A stretch of 64,000 nt of DNA from JAAGZL01 sp050288625 (GTDB taxonomy: Bacteria; Pseudomonadota; Gammaproteobacteria; Chromatiales; Chromatiaceae): the NCBI GenBank assembly GCA_050288625.1, contig JBNKEE010000062.1, forward strand, positions 26,838 through 90,837. Direction: 5' to 3'. A program made the position numbers and the translations under genes. Below the pieces are notes generated by a model. That model searched no databases, was not told the origin of the DNA, and saw only the letters and a list, made by a program, of their open reading frames with translations. Shown here piece after piece: positions 33,618 to 42,776 of the stretch. Position 1 is the stretch's first letter; each line of letters begins with the position of its first letter.

Positions 33618-34811
33618 ATGTATAGGATCTCAACCAAGACCATGGCGGATCAGGCGGTCAGTTCCATGTTGGAGCAGCAGGCCAGGATGAGTAAGACCCA
33701 GATGCAACTGGCAACGGGTAAACGCATCGTCACCCCATCGGATGATCCGACCGGTGCCGTGAGGGTGGTGGACCTAAAAGGAGCCATAGGCCGGGTAGAG
33801 CAGTACCAGACCAATGCCGATCGTGCTCGCTCCAGACTGGAGCAAGAAGAAAGCGTACTTTTTGGCGTGACCAATCTGCTGCAACGTGCGCGTGTACTGG
33901 GGGTTCAGGGCAACAACTCGGCTGTATTGTCTGCAAGTGAAACTCAGGCCATAGCTGATGAAATAACCCTTCTGGTGGATGAGTTGGAGTCTTTGGCGAA
34001 CACCAAGGACGCTAGCGGAGAATATATATTTGCCGGTTATAAGAGTGGTACCAAGCCTTTTAACCGAACGGCATCAGATACCTACACCTATAGCGGAGAC
34101 CAGGGCCAAAGGCAGTTACAGATCTCGGCAGATCGCACAATAGCGGATGGAGACAACGGTTTTGACCTTTTCATGGACGTGGATACAGGACCCTGGGCAA
34201 CGGTTACCGGAATTGCTGCCACCAGTTTTGCGGAGATTGCTGATGGAGACTTAACTATCAATGGGATTAATGTCGGGTGGATACCTGCAGCTGCTGATGC
34301 CGCTGAGCGCGCCACTCAGATAAGGGATGCCATTAATGCTGTATCTGATGTCACAAATGTGTCTGCGGAACTGGCCACCGGAACTACGGTGACACTGTCT
34401 TCAAGCGCTGGCGATATAGATGTGGTTGCAGCATCCACGGCCGCCACCGGTCTGACAACCGCTACCACGGCCGCTACAACCGGTACACGCAACATCTTTG
34501 AGACACTATTGGATATGGCGTCTGCGCTAGAATCCAGCGAACAGATAGACAGGTATCTGAATGACATAACCGAGGCGATGAATAATGTGTCTGACATCCA
34601 CTCTTCGGTAGGAGCGAGATTAAATGCTATAGATGAGCAGAACGAGGTCAATGCGGACATTCAACTGGCCTTGGAGACCCATCTCTCAGATGTGGAGGAT
34701 CTGGATTACACTGAGGCAATAAGTCGTTTCAACCAGCAGACAGTAGCTCTGCAGGCTGCCCAGCAAGCCTATGTGAAGGTGCAGGGATTGTCACTGTTCA
34801 ATTATATCTGA
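33618..34811 (+). CDS. flgL: Hook-filament junction protein FlgL
   Basis: 397 residues. N-terminus RISTKTMADQAVSSMLEQQARMSKTQMQLATGKRIVTPSDDP and C-terminus ALQAAQQAYVKVQGLSLFNYI match HAP3. A Thr/Ala-rich insert at about 190-295 makes it longer than short FlgLs. Two bases after flgK; last gene of the operon before a terminator. Confidence 0.95.
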   Translation: MYRISTKTMADQAVSSMLEQQARMSKTQMQLATGKRIVTPSDDPTGAVRVVDLKGAIGRVEQYQTNADRARSRLEQEESVLFGVTNLLQRARVLGVQGNNSAVLSASETQAIADEITLLVDELESLANTKDASGEYIFAGYKSGTKPFNRTASDTYTYSGDQGQRQLQISADRTIADGDNGFDLFMDVDTGPWATVTGIAATSFAEIADGDLTINGINVGWIPAAADAAERATQIRDAINAVSDVTNVSAELATGTTVTLSSSAGDIDVVAASTAATGLTTATTAATTGTRNIFETLLDMASALESSEQIDRYLNDITEAMNNVSDIHSSVGARLNAIDEQNEVNADIQLALETHLSDVEDLDYTEAISRFNQQTVALQAAQQAYVKVQGLSLFNYI

Positions 34812-34909
34812 TGGCTCTGTAATAACTAATTTCTATAAATTAAGCATCTTCATTTATCCCTTTCGTGTCTCTGCTTGGGAAGGGCATACCCATAATAATT
34901 TCCACAAAA

Positions 34910-34934
34910 AACGCCTGATTTTGGCGTTAAATTT
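34910..34934 (+). terminator. Terminator after flgL
   Basis: AACGCC (34910-34915) / GGCGTT (34923-34928) with loop TGATTTT, an A run before and AAATTT after. Confidence 0.7.
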
Positions 34935-35074
34935 CTATGTAGCAAGAAAGTCAGGAACCTCTTTCCCTGGGTTTGGGAATGGTAGTTGTTATATTCATAA
35001 TAATTCATTAAAAACAGTGAGATACGGTGAGTTTAATAGGTGTGACGGACAGCACGCTAGACGGCATTGTTGAT

Positions 35075-35101
35075 TAAAGTTTCCCCTACCATGGCCGCTA
35101 A
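35075..35101 (+). promoter_or_regulatory. sigma28 promoter for fliC
   Basis: TAAAGTTT (perfect -35), exactly 11 bases, GCCGCTAA (7/8 of GCCGATAA). The start near 35108 leaves about 105 bases of leader. Confidence 0.92.
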
Positions 35102-35212
35102 AACTTTCGGAGGCGGTAAATACCAGATCAATTCAGGTATATCCGTCAAGTATTAACCTGACCCACAGTGCATTAATCACACAGATGCCGTGGGGTTTAG
35201 GAGAAATTCAAG

Positions 35213-36715
35213 ATGGCAATGATTATCAACACAAACATAATGTCCCTGAACTCTCAGCGTGCATTGAGCCAGTCAAATAGCTCTATTGCGACTGCCATGC
35301 AACGCCTGTCTTCAGGTCTACGTATCAACAGCGCGAAAGACGATGCTGCCGGTCTAGGTATTGTTGACCGTATGACATCTCAGATTCGCGGACTAAACCA
35401 GGCGATCCGAAACGCCAACGATGGTATCTCTCTGTCACAGACAGCTGAAGGCGCTATGGCTGAGGCAAGTAACATCCTGCAACGTATGCGTGAGCTGGCT
35501 ATTCAGTCCGCTAACGACTCAAACAGCTCAGATGATCGTGCAAATCTGCAGAAAGAGGTAGTTCAGCTGCAGAACGAGTTGACCCGTATCGCTGATACCA
35601 CAACCTTTAACGGTAAGAACCTGTTGGACGGTACCTTTACCGCCCAGAAATTCCATGTTGGAGCAAATGCTGATGAAACCATAAGCGTTAGCGTCGGTTC
35701 CACACAGGCAAATTCAATGGGTGCTTACACCGCATCAACCTTTGATAACATCGGTGTTATAGCTGCAGCAGCAGATATCTCCGGTGGCAATGGTGTAACA
35801 GCTGAGACCTATGCAGTTAATGGTCCGTTGGGAAGTTCAACCGGTCTTGCGGTTACTGCAGGTGATGCGGCCAGTGATATAGCCTCTACCTTTAACGGTG
35901 CGTCTGGCTCAACTGGTGTTACTGCTACAGCAACCACAACCCTGACCATGCAGAACCTGAGCTTGGCTGGTACGGTTTCCTTTACACTGTCAGCTGGAAA
36001 CCAGGCCGGTACCGTAGGTTCGGCAGTGGCCATCAGTGCGTCTATCGCCGCGGTTAGTGATATGACTAACCTGGTGACGGCAATCAACAACCAAACGGCA
36101 ACTACCGGTATCAGTGCTTCTCTTGGTTCTACCAATGCTTCAGTCGTTCTGACCCAGAGCTCCGGTCACGATATCGAGATCCTGAATTTCAATCATTCAA
36201 ATGCAGGTGGTGAGACCATCGACATTCTGACCAATGATGATGCCGGTGCTGTCGATACCGATACTCTGACCCAGGGTGCCGTAACCGATAGTATGGTCGT
36301 AGGCGGTAAGGTGACACTGGATTCCTATGGCAGCTTCAGTGCCGTGCAGACCGCTGCTGACACGACCCAGTTTGCCAGCCAGACTACCACCAGTAGTCTG
36401 AGTGCAGTGTCCGCAGTCGATATCAGCACCCAGAGCGGTTCCAATAGTGCTCTGACAGTACTTGATAATGCCCTGAAGTTTATTACTAACTCTCGGGCAG
36501 ATTTGGGTGCTATTCAGAACCGTCTGGAATCTACGATCGCTAACCTCAGCAGTATCACAGAGAATGTGTCATCAGCGCGTTCCCGGGTACAGGATGCTGA
36601 TTTTGCGGCAGAGACTGCTGCCCTTACCAGGGCTCAGATTCTGCAGCAGGCGGGTGTAGCAATGTTGGCCCAGGCTAATGCACAGCCTCAGACCGTCCTC
36701 TCACTTCTCCAGTAG
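35213..36715 (+). CDS. fliC: Flagellin
   Basis: 500 residues. D0/D1 ends are classic: MAMIINTNIMSLNSQRALSQSNSSI, SSGLRINSAKDDAAGLGIVDRM, TFNGKNLLDG at the N-terminal side and RADLGAIQNRLESTIANL to TVLSLLQ at the C-terminus. The central about 165-420 is Thr/Ala/Ser-rich and variable, the surface-exposed D2/D3 part, with many Ser/Thr that could be glycosylated. Only one flagellin gene lies here. The first ATG has AGGAGA eight bases upstream. Confidence 0.96.
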   Translation: MAMIINTNIMSLNSQRALSQSNSSIATAMQRLSSGLRINSAKDDAAGLGIVDRMTSQIRGLNQAIRNANDGISLSQTAEGAMAEASNILQRMRELAIQSANDSNSSDDRANLQKEVVQLQNELTRIADTTTFNGKNLLDGTFTAQKFHVGANADETISVSVGSTQANSMGAYTASTFDNIGVIAAAADISGGNGVTAETYAVNGPLGSSTGLAVTAGDAASDIASTFNGASGSTGVTATATTTLTMQNLSLAGTVSFTLSAGNQAGTVGSAVAISASIAAVSDMTNLVTAINNQTATTGISASLGSTNASVVLTQSSGHDIEILNFNHSNAGGETIDILTNDDAGAVDTDTLTQGAVTDSMVVGGKVTLDSYGSFSAVQTAADTTQFASQTTTSSLSAVSAVDISTQSGSNSALTVLDNALKFITNSRADLGAIQNRLESTIANLSSITENVSSARSRVQDADFAAETAALTRAQILQQAGVAMLAQANAQPQTVLSLLQ

Positions 36716-36725
36716 AGGTAATGTA

Positions 36726-36750
36726 GTCCCTCCCGGATAACGGGAGGGAC
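36726..36750 (+). terminator. Hairpin after fliC
   Basis: Perfect 10-base arms GTCCCTCCCG / CGGGAGGGAC with GATAA loop, 11 bases after the fliC stop. No T tract follows, so it may protect the abundant flagellin mRNA or only partly terminate, letting some reading into flaG. Confidence 0.75.
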
Positions 36751-36775
36751 ATGATGAAAGGACAAGGTGATTAAC

Positions 36776-37228
36776 ATGGCAATTGAAAACATCACTAGGT
36801 CGGGTTTTCTGCCAGAGCCAACAGATGCCAGGCCACAGCAGATAAGATCTTCCGGTACTCAGGAAGTATCATCTGTGCAGGCGGCAGACATGAAGCAGGA
36901 TGCGGTTTTGAGCGGGAAGAGTGAGGCGGTCAGCAATGCTTCCCAGCCCGTAAAAAGCCAACTTACTGAAGAAGTCGTGAACGAACTGAATGATGCAATT
37001 CTGGGTGTTCGCCGTGAACTTAGGTTCAGCATAGATGAAGATAGTGGTCGTGCAGTAGTTCAGGTGATGGATAGCGAGACAGGCGAGATGATCAGGCAAC
37101 TGCCGTCAGAAGAGATATTGGCGGTTTCCCGGCATATTCGTGAAGTCCTCGAATCCTCTCAGTCAAGCGGTGTAGGCGGCTCATCCTCCGAAGGCGCTGT
37201 TGGAATAATATTCCAAACAACTGCCTGA
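36776..37228 (+). CDS. flaG: FlaG family flagellar protein
   Basis: 150 residues from ATG 36776; a GTG at 36767 is a possible earlier start. The first 80 residues are polar and disordered. The last 70 (VNELNDAILGVRRELRFSIDEDSGRAVVQVMDSETGEMIRQLPSEE) are the FlaG domain. FlaG influences filament length in polar flagellates. Placed between fliC and fliD as in Pseudomonas and Vibrio. Confidence 0.92.
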   Translation: MAIENITRSGFLPEPTDARPQQIRSSGTQEVSSVQAADMKQDAVLSGKSEAVSNASQPVKSQLTEEVVNELNDAILGVRRELRFSIDEDSGRAVVQVMDSETGEMIRQLPSEEILAVSRHIREVLESSQSSGVGGSSSEGAVGIIFQTTA

Positions 37229-37297
37229 GGCAGCCGTTTTGGCTGTTGGCCTGAATGTTGCATTTCATTAACTGGCGGCGCCCCCGCAAGGGGGCGC
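37221..37297 (+). terminator. Hairpin cluster between flaG and fliD
   Basis: CTGCC-TGA-GGCAG (37221-37233, its loop is the flaG stop codon), CAGCC-GTTTT-GGCTG (37231-37245) and the very strong GCGCCCCC-GCAA-GGGGGCGC (37278-37297) with a GNRA-type loop. The last one lies just after the predicted sigma54 start of fliD. Confidence 0.65.
37247..37262 (+). promoter_or_regulatory. sigma54 promoter for fliD
   Basis: TGGCCTGAATGTTGCA: GG and GC exactly 10 bases apart, perfect TTGCA. The start would be near 37273, about 100 bases before fliD. Confidence 0.75.
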
Positions 37298-37373
37298 TAA
37301 ACCAGACCGATTTAAGAGGTCAGATTTTGACTTCTGGCCTGAATGAATTAACGAAGTACTTGGTAGCGAGAAG

Positions 37374-38732
37374 ATGGCGACGATTACAGCACTAGGAATA
37401 GGCTCGGGACTTGATGCCAGCTCTATAGTCGAGCAGTTGATGGCGATTGAGCAGCAACCGCTCCTGAATCTACAGCAGAAAGAGGCAGCATATTATGCCG
37501 AACTGAGCGCTGTCGGTCAGTTGCGTAGTGCGATCTCAACATTTAAGTCTGCTGCAGATGCTCTTAGTACAGCATCTGCCTTCGATGTATTTACGGCAAC
37601 TTCTGCCGATACGGCAATTTTTACCGCCTCTGCCAGCAGCTCCGCTGCAGTAGGGACCTATGATATTCAGGTCAATTTTCTCGCCGTGGCGCAGAAACAA
37701 GGTTCTATTTCATTCGCGGATTCTGATACCACCACCATCGGCAGTTCTGGTGATACAGTCACAATAACCATAGGATCTGATGATTTTACCGTAGATATCG
37801 GGGCTATGACCCTGGATGAGATTGCCGACGCAATAAATTCTGCTTCCGATAACATTGGCGTTACCGCCAGCGTTATCCAGGAGGACTCCTCTAATTTCTA
37901 CCTTACGCTAACCAGCGATGAAACAGGCACGGCAAATGCTATGACCCTGGCATTCGAAGATAGCGTAGGAACCCCTATCGCAGATCCACTTACGATGGGT
38001 GTGATTCAAGCGGCAGATGATGCCGAGATCCTTGTGGATGGTACTTATACCATCACTCGTAGCTCAAATACCATTACCGACGCAATTGACGGTGTGACTA
38101 TTAATCTGTTAGATACAAGTGCATCAGCTGTGGGGTTGAGTGTCGACCACAATAGCAACTCAATAAGCGCATCTGTTCAGGCGTTTGTATCTGCCTATAA
38201 CACTCTCCAGACCACCATGACAGAGCTTAGTGATGGAGAGCTGTCCGGAGACTTTACTATACGTACGTTGCAAAGTCAGGTACGGTCAGTTATCAACTCA
38301 GCACCGAGCGGATTGACTGGTGATTATTCGTACCTGTCGGATATAGGTATAGAGCTGGATAAATATGGAGTTATGTCTTTAGATGGATCGACTCTGAGCG
38401 ACGCCATAACAACAAACCTTGATTCATTGACCGAACTGCTCTCAGACGATGATCAAGGTTACGCATTTCGCCTGAGTGAATTGCTGGATAATGTGCTTGA
38501 TACCAACGGATTATTGGATGCGAAAGAAGATGGTATTAACGCTAGAATAGAGGATGTGCAGGATGCACAGGAAGACATGGAATATCGTTTGGAAGTAATA
38601 GAGGCAAGATATCTTGCACAATATACGGCTCTGGATACGTTAATATCGAGTTTATCGACTACAAGCGACTATCTGGATCAGCAGCTCAGTATCCTGGCCA
38701 ATCTTATACCTGGAAACAATAGCAATAATTAG
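37374..38732 (+). CDS. fliD: Filament cap protein FliD
   Basis: 452 residues. N-terminal FliD domain (ITALGIGSGLDASSIVEQLMAIEQQPLLNLQQKEA) and C-terminal domain (YLSDIGIELDKYGVMSLDGSTL, terminal coiled coil RLEVIEARYLAQYTALDTLISSL). Caps the filament and folds incoming flagellin. Followed by its chaperone pair fliS-fliT. Confidence 0.95.
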   Translation: MATITALGIGSGLDASSIVEQLMAIEQQPLLNLQQKEAAYYAELSAVGQLRSAISTFKSAADALSTASAFDVFTATSADTAIFTASASSSAAVGTYDIQVNFLAVAQKQGSISFADSDTTTIGSSGDTVTITIGSDDFTVDIGAMTLDEIADAINSASDNIGVTASVIQEDSSNFYLTLTSDETGTANAMTLAFEDSVGTPIADPLTMGVIQAADDAEILVDGTYTITRSSNTITDAIDGVTINLLDTSASAVGLSVDHNSNSISASVQAFVSAYNTLQTTMTELSDGELSGDFTIRTLQSQVRSVINSAPSGLTGDYSYLSDIGIELDKYGVMSLDGSTLSDAITTNLDSLTELLSDDDQGYAFRLSELLDNVLDTNGLLDAKEDGINARIEDVQDAQEDMEYRLEVIEARYLAQYTALDTLISSLSTTSDYLDQQLSILANLIPGNNSNN

Positions 38733-38746
38733 TCGAGGAGTTGTAG

Positions 38747-39178
38747 ATGAGCCCTATGCAAAAACGTGGAGTTAGCCAATATGGAAAGGTCGCAGTCGGA
38801 ACAGAGACCTCCTTCGCTTCTCCACATCGTTTGATCCAGATGCTTATGGAAGGGGCGCTGGATAAGATAGCATTTGCTCGCGGACAAATTGAACGCGAAG
38901 ATTTTGCTGAGAAGGGACGCAATATCACCTGGGCTATATCTATCATACAGGGGTTGAGTGAAAGTCTGGATATGGATGCAGGTGGCGAGATCGCAGCCAA
39001 CCTTGAGGGCTTATATGACTATATGGTCAGATGTCTGCTTATAGCAAATAAGAATAATGATATAGAGAAGCTGGATGAGGTTGCGTCCTTGTTAAAAGAG
39101 GTCAAGAGTGCCTGGGATGCCATGCCTGGCGAGGTAAAACAGGTAGCACCGAAAAATGTTGCGACAAGTGCTGGCTAA
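38747..39178 (+). CDS. fliS: Flagellin export chaperone FliS
   Basis: 143 residues. Contains the FliS core (PHRLIQMLMEGALDKIAFARGQIE, FAEKGRNITWAISIIQGL, GEIAANLEGLYDYMVRCLLIANKNND). Binds the C-terminus of FliC before export. Its stop (TAATG) overlaps the next start. Confidence 0.94.
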   Translation: MSPMQKRGVSQYGKVAVGTETSFASPHRLIQMLMEGALDKIAFARGQIEREDFAEKGRNITWAISIIQGLSESLDMDAGGEIAANLEGLYDYMVRCLLIANKNNDIEKLDEVASLLKEVKSAWDAMPGEVKQVAPKNVATSAG

Positions 39179-39504
39179 TGACCGAAGATCAAATTCTGTC
39201 TGAACTGAATAAAATAGTTGAGCTCTCCAGTTCCATGCTTGATGTTGCCCGCAAAGGGGATTGGGAGCAGGTGCAGACACTAGAACAACAGAGAAAACAT
39301 GCCTTTGATCAAACGTTTCCCTTAAATACTGAATCTATAAATGATGTGGCCACGGTGGCCATGTTGGTCCAAAAGATTTCAGATTTAGACAAGGACACTA
39401 TGCGCCTGATTGCTGATGGTAGTAAGGAACTTTCCGGGCTGATAAATAAGATTTCTACCGGGCGCCAGGCAGTCAGCGCCTATCGTGATGTTGCTGAAAG
39501 ATGA
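39178..39504 (+). CDS. fliT: FliT-like flagellar chaperone
   Basis: 108 residues, all helical (EDQILSELNKIVELSSSMLDVARKGDWEQVQTLEQQR). Length, helix pattern with the GDW/LE-x2-R stretch, and position directly after fliS match FliT, the FliD chaperone; sequence similarity in this family is low, so position carries much of the call. Overlaps fliS by one base; its stop abuts the stop of the opposite gene with no gap. Confidence 0.75.
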   Translation: MTEDQILSELNKIVELSSSMLDVARKGDWEQVQTLEQQRKHAFDQTFPLNTESINDVATVAMLVQKISDLDKDTMRLIADGSKELSGLINKISTGRQAVSAYRDVAER

Positions 39505-40314
39505 CTACCTGCTAAGAAGTACCTCGATCACAAACTTACTACCGAAATAGGCCAGGGCTAACACCACAAATCCTACCTGGGTCCATATCAGGGCCTTGCG
39601 GCCGCGCCAGCCAGACCTGAAGCGTCCCCACAGGAGTATCCCAAACACCAGCCAGGCTAGGATGGATAGGACGGTCTTGTGCACAAGATGTTGGGCGAAT
39701 ATGTCATCCAGAAAGACCAGGCCGGATATCAGTGCGAAGGTGAGCAGGACAAAGCCGAAACCAATCATCTCGAACAGTAACAACTCCATGGTTTGTAGTG
39801 GGGGCAGGGCGCGGATAAATCCCCCCGGATGGCGATGCCGCAGGTGGTGATCCTGAATCGAGAGCAATACGGCCTGAACGCTGGCCAACGTAAACAGGCT
39901 ATAGGCCAACAGAGAGATAAGCACATGTACCCTCAGTCCCCAGGCTGAGTCAGCCGGTAGTAACCTGATCGTAGGAAAATATAGCTCCAGGCCTACGGCA
40001 ACCACTGCGAAGGGAAGGAGTACTATGCCTAGGTTCTCAACCGGTTTGGTCAGAGATGAGACCATAAGCAACAGCATTATGATCCACATTACTAGAGATG
40101 CGGCGTTGAAGAACCCAAGATTGATGCCGTTGTCGAAGAGTATGTTCTGGTAGAGGACAACAGTGTGCAGAATAACGCCGGCCAGACCCAGTCCGATGCC
40201 TGTAGTTCGAGATGGCTTTTCGCTTCCTGGTTCCTTGAATAGCCTTATAGCGATGAATATACCTGCTGTGGCATAACAGGCGATGGCAAGGAATGCGGTT
40301 ATTGTTGTGCTCAT
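39505..40314 (-). CDS. Inner-membrane protein YpjD (CcsA/HemX-like)
   Basis: 269 residues from ATG 40314. About eight membrane segments. The C-terminal half is the cytochrome c assembly (CcsA/CcmC-type) domain (WGLRVHVLISLLAYSLFTLASVQAVLL, FGFVLLTFALISGLVF, HKTVLSILAWLVFGILLWGR), with His residues that may bind heme. It is conventionally found beside ffh, divergently transcribed, as here; its exact role is not settled. Confidence 0.88.
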   Translation of the reverse strand: MSTTITAFLAIACYATAGIFIAIRLFKEPGSEKPSRTTGIGLGLAGVILHTVVLYQNILFDNGINLGFFNAASLVMWIIMLLLMVSSLTKPVENLGIVLLPFAVVAVGLELYFPTIRLLPADSAWGLRVHVLISLLAYSLFTLASVQAVLLSIQDHHLRHRHPGGFIRALPPLQTMELLLFEMIGFGFVLLTFALISGLVFLDDIFAQHLVHKTVLSILAWLVFGILLWGRFRSGWRGRKALIWTQVGFVVLALAYFGSKFVIEVLLSR

Positions 40315-40449
40315 GTTGATGGATAATCGCATATTAGACCGCAGGATGTGAAGTGGTTGGGTAATGAGCAGGCATTATTAAGTTGGTGCCGTAACCGCTA
40401 TAATGATCGGCCAATCAAATATTCCGTATATCAGGGTTTCTATAAAGAC

Positions 40450-41841
40450 ATGTTTGATAATCTGACAGATAGACTAGGTGGGGTACTGGACCGTTTGCGT
40501 GGCCAGGGTCGTCTCACCGAAGAGAATATAAAAGACACCATGCGCGAGGTGCGTATGGCCCTGCTGGAGGCAGATGTGGCCCTGCCTGTGGTTAAGTCCT
40601 TTGTGGAGCAGGTGCGGGAGAAGGCTCTGGGTGAGGAGGTTATGCGCAGCCTTACCCCGGGCCAGGTGCTGGTCAAGATCGTAAACGACGAGCTGGTTCA
40701 GGTGATGGGGGAGGCCAACGAGTCACTCAATCTCGCCGCGCAGCCGCCCGCAGTGATTCTGATGGCAGGTCTTCAGGGTTCGGGTAAGACCACCAGTGTG
40801 GCCAAGCTGGCCCGCTGGCTGCAGGAGAGCCAGAAGAAATCGGTAATGGTTACCAGCTGCGATGTCTATCGACCGGCCGCTATCGACCAGTTGCAGACCC
40901 TGGCGACGGAGGTCGGGGCAGAGTTTTTCCCCAGTACAACAGACCAGAAGCCGTCGGTTATCGCCAATAATGCCTTGGAGCAGGCGAAGAAGGGGTTCCA
41001 GGATGTGCTGATTATTGATACCGCTGGTCGTCTCCATGTGGATGAAGAGATGATGAGTGAAATCAAGGAGTTGCACTCGGCGATAAATCCGGTCGAGACC
41101 CTGTTCGTGGTGGATAGCATGACCGGTCAGGATGCGGCCAATACTGCTAAGGCCTTCGATGAGGCACTGCCTCTGACTGGTGTGATCCTCACCAAGACCG
41201 ATGGTGATGCCCGTGGGGGTGCGGCGTTATCGATCCGCCAGATTACAGGTAAGCCCATCAAGTTCCTCGGTGTGGGCGAAAAGACCACAGCCCTGGAGCC
41301 GTTTCATCCGGACCGCGTTGCATCAAGGATCCTGGGTATGGGGGATGTGGCCACCCTGGTGGAAGAGGTCACGGCTAAGGTTGATCAACAAAAGGCCGCT
41401 AAATTGGCCAAAAAGCTGCAGAAGGGCAAGGGGTTTGATCTGGAGGACTTTAGAGAGCAGATGGAACAGATGTCCAATATGGGCGGGCTTAGTTCGCTGG
41501 TGGATAAGTTGCCTGGCATGGGGCAGTTGCCTGAGCATGTTAAAAACCAGGTCAATGACAAAGAGGTGGTAAAGACGATAGCCATCATTAACTCCATGAC
41601 CCCACAGGAAAAGCGCTTCCCAGCGGTGATCAAGGGGTCGCGCAAGCGGCGCATCGCGGCCGGTTCCGGCACCCAGGTGCAGGATGTGAATAAGATGCTT
41701 AAACAGTTTGCCCAGATGCAGAAGATGATGAAAAAGATGAAGGGAGGGGGTATGGCCAAGATGATGCGTGGTCTCAAAGGTGGTATGGGACCAGGTGGCA
41801 TGGGAGGGCCAGGCGGCCCAGGTGGATTTCCTTTCCAATAA
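40450..41841 (+). CDS. ffh: Signal recognition particle protein Ffh
   Basis: 463 residues from ATG 40450 (MFDNLTDRLGGVLDRLRGQGRLTEENI). Targets inner-membrane proteins to FtsY and SecYEG. NG domain with P-loop GLQGSGKTT (from residue 107), DTAGRLHVDE and TKTDGDARGGAAL; M domain with the methionine-rich RNA/signal-binding region (MEQMSNMGGLSSLVDKLPGMG) and a Gly/Met-rich tail. The in-frame extension to 40348 lacks any family similarity. Confidence 0.96.
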   Translation: MFDNLTDRLGGVLDRLRGQGRLTEENIKDTMREVRMALLEADVALPVVKSFVEQVREKALGEEVMRSLTPGQVLVKIVNDELVQVMGEANESLNLAAQPPAVILMAGLQGSGKTTSVAKLARWLQESQKKSVMVTSCDVYRPAAIDQLQTLATEVGAEFFPSTTDQKPSVIANNALEQAKKGFQDVLIIDTAGRLHVDEEMMSEIKELHSAINPVETLFVVDSMTGQDAANTAKAFDEALPLTGVILTKTDGDARGGAALSIRQITGKPIKFLGVGEKTTALEPFHPDRVASRILGMGDVATLVEEVTAKVDQQKAAKLAKKLQKGKGFDLEDFREQMEQMSNMGGLSSLVDKLPGMGQLPEHVKNQVNDKEVVKTIAIINSMTPQEKRFPAVIKGSRKRRIAAGSGTQVQDVNKMLKQFAQMQKMMKKMKGGGMAKMMRGLKGGMGPGGMGGPGGPGGFPFQ

Positions 41842-41855
41842 GGGCTAAAAAAGGC

Positions 41856-41883
41856 TTCACTTTCCAAAAAAATAGCGTAAAAT
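41856..41883 (+). promoter_or_regulatory. Probable promoter for the rpsP operon
   Basis: TTCACT (41856-41861), 16 bases, TAAAAT (41878-41883). Start near 41890, giving a leader of about 60 bases with a CCGG...CCGG inverted repeat. Confidence 0.5.
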
Positions 41884-41951
41884 GCCCGGTTTACTTGCCT
41901 CTGGCCGGTTGGGCTGGATGCGCGCGACAGAATTAACTTTAAGGGTTGGAC

Positions 41952-42200
41952 ATGGTAACAATTCGTCTTGCAAGAGCTGGCGCTAAAAAACGTCCGTTCT
42001 ATCATATAGTGGTAGCCGATAGCCGCCGTGCCCGTGATGGGCGTTACATTGAGCGCGTAGGTTTTTTTAACCCTATTGCGGTAGGTGGTGAGGAGAGTCT
42101 ACGCATCGAGAGAGCGCGTGTGGATCACTGGATCTCCAAGGGAGCTCAGCCGAGCGACCGCGTAGCCAAGTTGCTTAAGGATCACGCCAAGGCGGCTTGA
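41952..42200 (+). CDS. rpsP: 30S ribosomal protein S16
   Basis: 82 residues from ATG 41952 (MVTIRLARAGAKKRPFYHIVVADSRRARDGRYIE), the standard length. AAGG precedes the start; the in-frame TTG at 41946 adds two residues without support. First gene of rpsP-rimM-trmD-rplS. Confidence 0.97.
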   Translation: MVTIRLARAGAKKRPFYHIVVADSRRARDGRYIERVGFFNPIAVGGEESLRIERARVDHWISKGAQPSDRVAKLLKDHAKAA

Positions 42201-42254
42201 TCTGCCCGGACGTCGACACAGGCGTTTGGATAGAGGAATACAAGGGCTATCTCT

Positions 42255-42767
42255 GTGACTGCAGTGGCTAGCCGAAGATTTGTAACCCTGGGCCGGATAT
42301 CCGGCCTGTATGGTGTAAAGGGATGGGTGAAGGTGTTTTCGCACACCTCGTCTCTCACCAATATCCTTAAATATACCAAGTGGTATTTAAAGATTGACGG
42401 TGACTGGCGTGAGTATGAGCTGGAGACCGGAAAGACCCACGGCAAGGGCATAATTGCCAAACTGGTGGGTGTGGACGATAGGGATGTTGCAGCCAGCTTG
42501 ATCAACACGGATATCGCTATACCGCGTGATCAGTTGCCGGACCTGGGAGAGAAGGAGTTCTACTGGACAGACCTGGAAGGTGTCCTGGTCAGGACCGCTG
42601 AAGGTGTTGAGTTGGGCCGGGTGGATCATCTGTTTGAGACCGGTTCCAACGATGTGATGGTTTTAAAGGGTGAGCGGCAACGGCTGCTACCGTATATCGA
42701 CCAAGTGGTAAAGGAAGTGGATCTCGACGCAGGGATCATGTTGGTGGATTGGGATCCGGAATTTTAG
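42255..42767 (+). CDS. rimM: 16S rRNA processing protein RimM
   Basis: 170 residues. N-terminal RimM domain (VTLGRISGLYGVKGWVKVFSHTS) and C-terminal PRC-barrel (DLEGVLVRTAEGVELGRVDHLFETGSNDVMVL, LLPYIDQVVKEVDLDAGIMLVDW). Assists 30S 3' domain maturation and binds S19. Start is GTG 42255, with GTG 42264 as alternative. Confidence 0.95.
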   Translation: MTAVASRRFVTLGRISGLYGVKGWVKVFSHTSSLTNILKYTKWYLKIDGDWREYELETGKTHGKGIIAKLVGVDDRDVAASLINTDIAIPRDQLPDLGEKEFYWTDLEGVLVRTAEGVELGRVDHLFETGSNDVMVLKGERQRLLPYIDQVVKEVDLDAGIMLVDWDPEF

Positions 42768-42776
42768 AGGTACGCG

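Larger units (their letters stand above)
34812..35212. other. flgL-fliC intergenic region
   Basis: The 401 bases hold the flgL terminator (34910-34934), an AT-rich stretch, the fliC sigma28 promoter (35075-35101) and a leader of about 105 bases. In the leader CCCAC (35162-35166) can pair with GTGGG (near 35190), placing a stem just upstream of the AGGAGA ribosome site. I see no gene. Confidence 0.7.

Noticed and set aside
40348..40449. 34-residue extension of Ffh
   Set aside because: No family support; MFDNLTDRL is the normal start.
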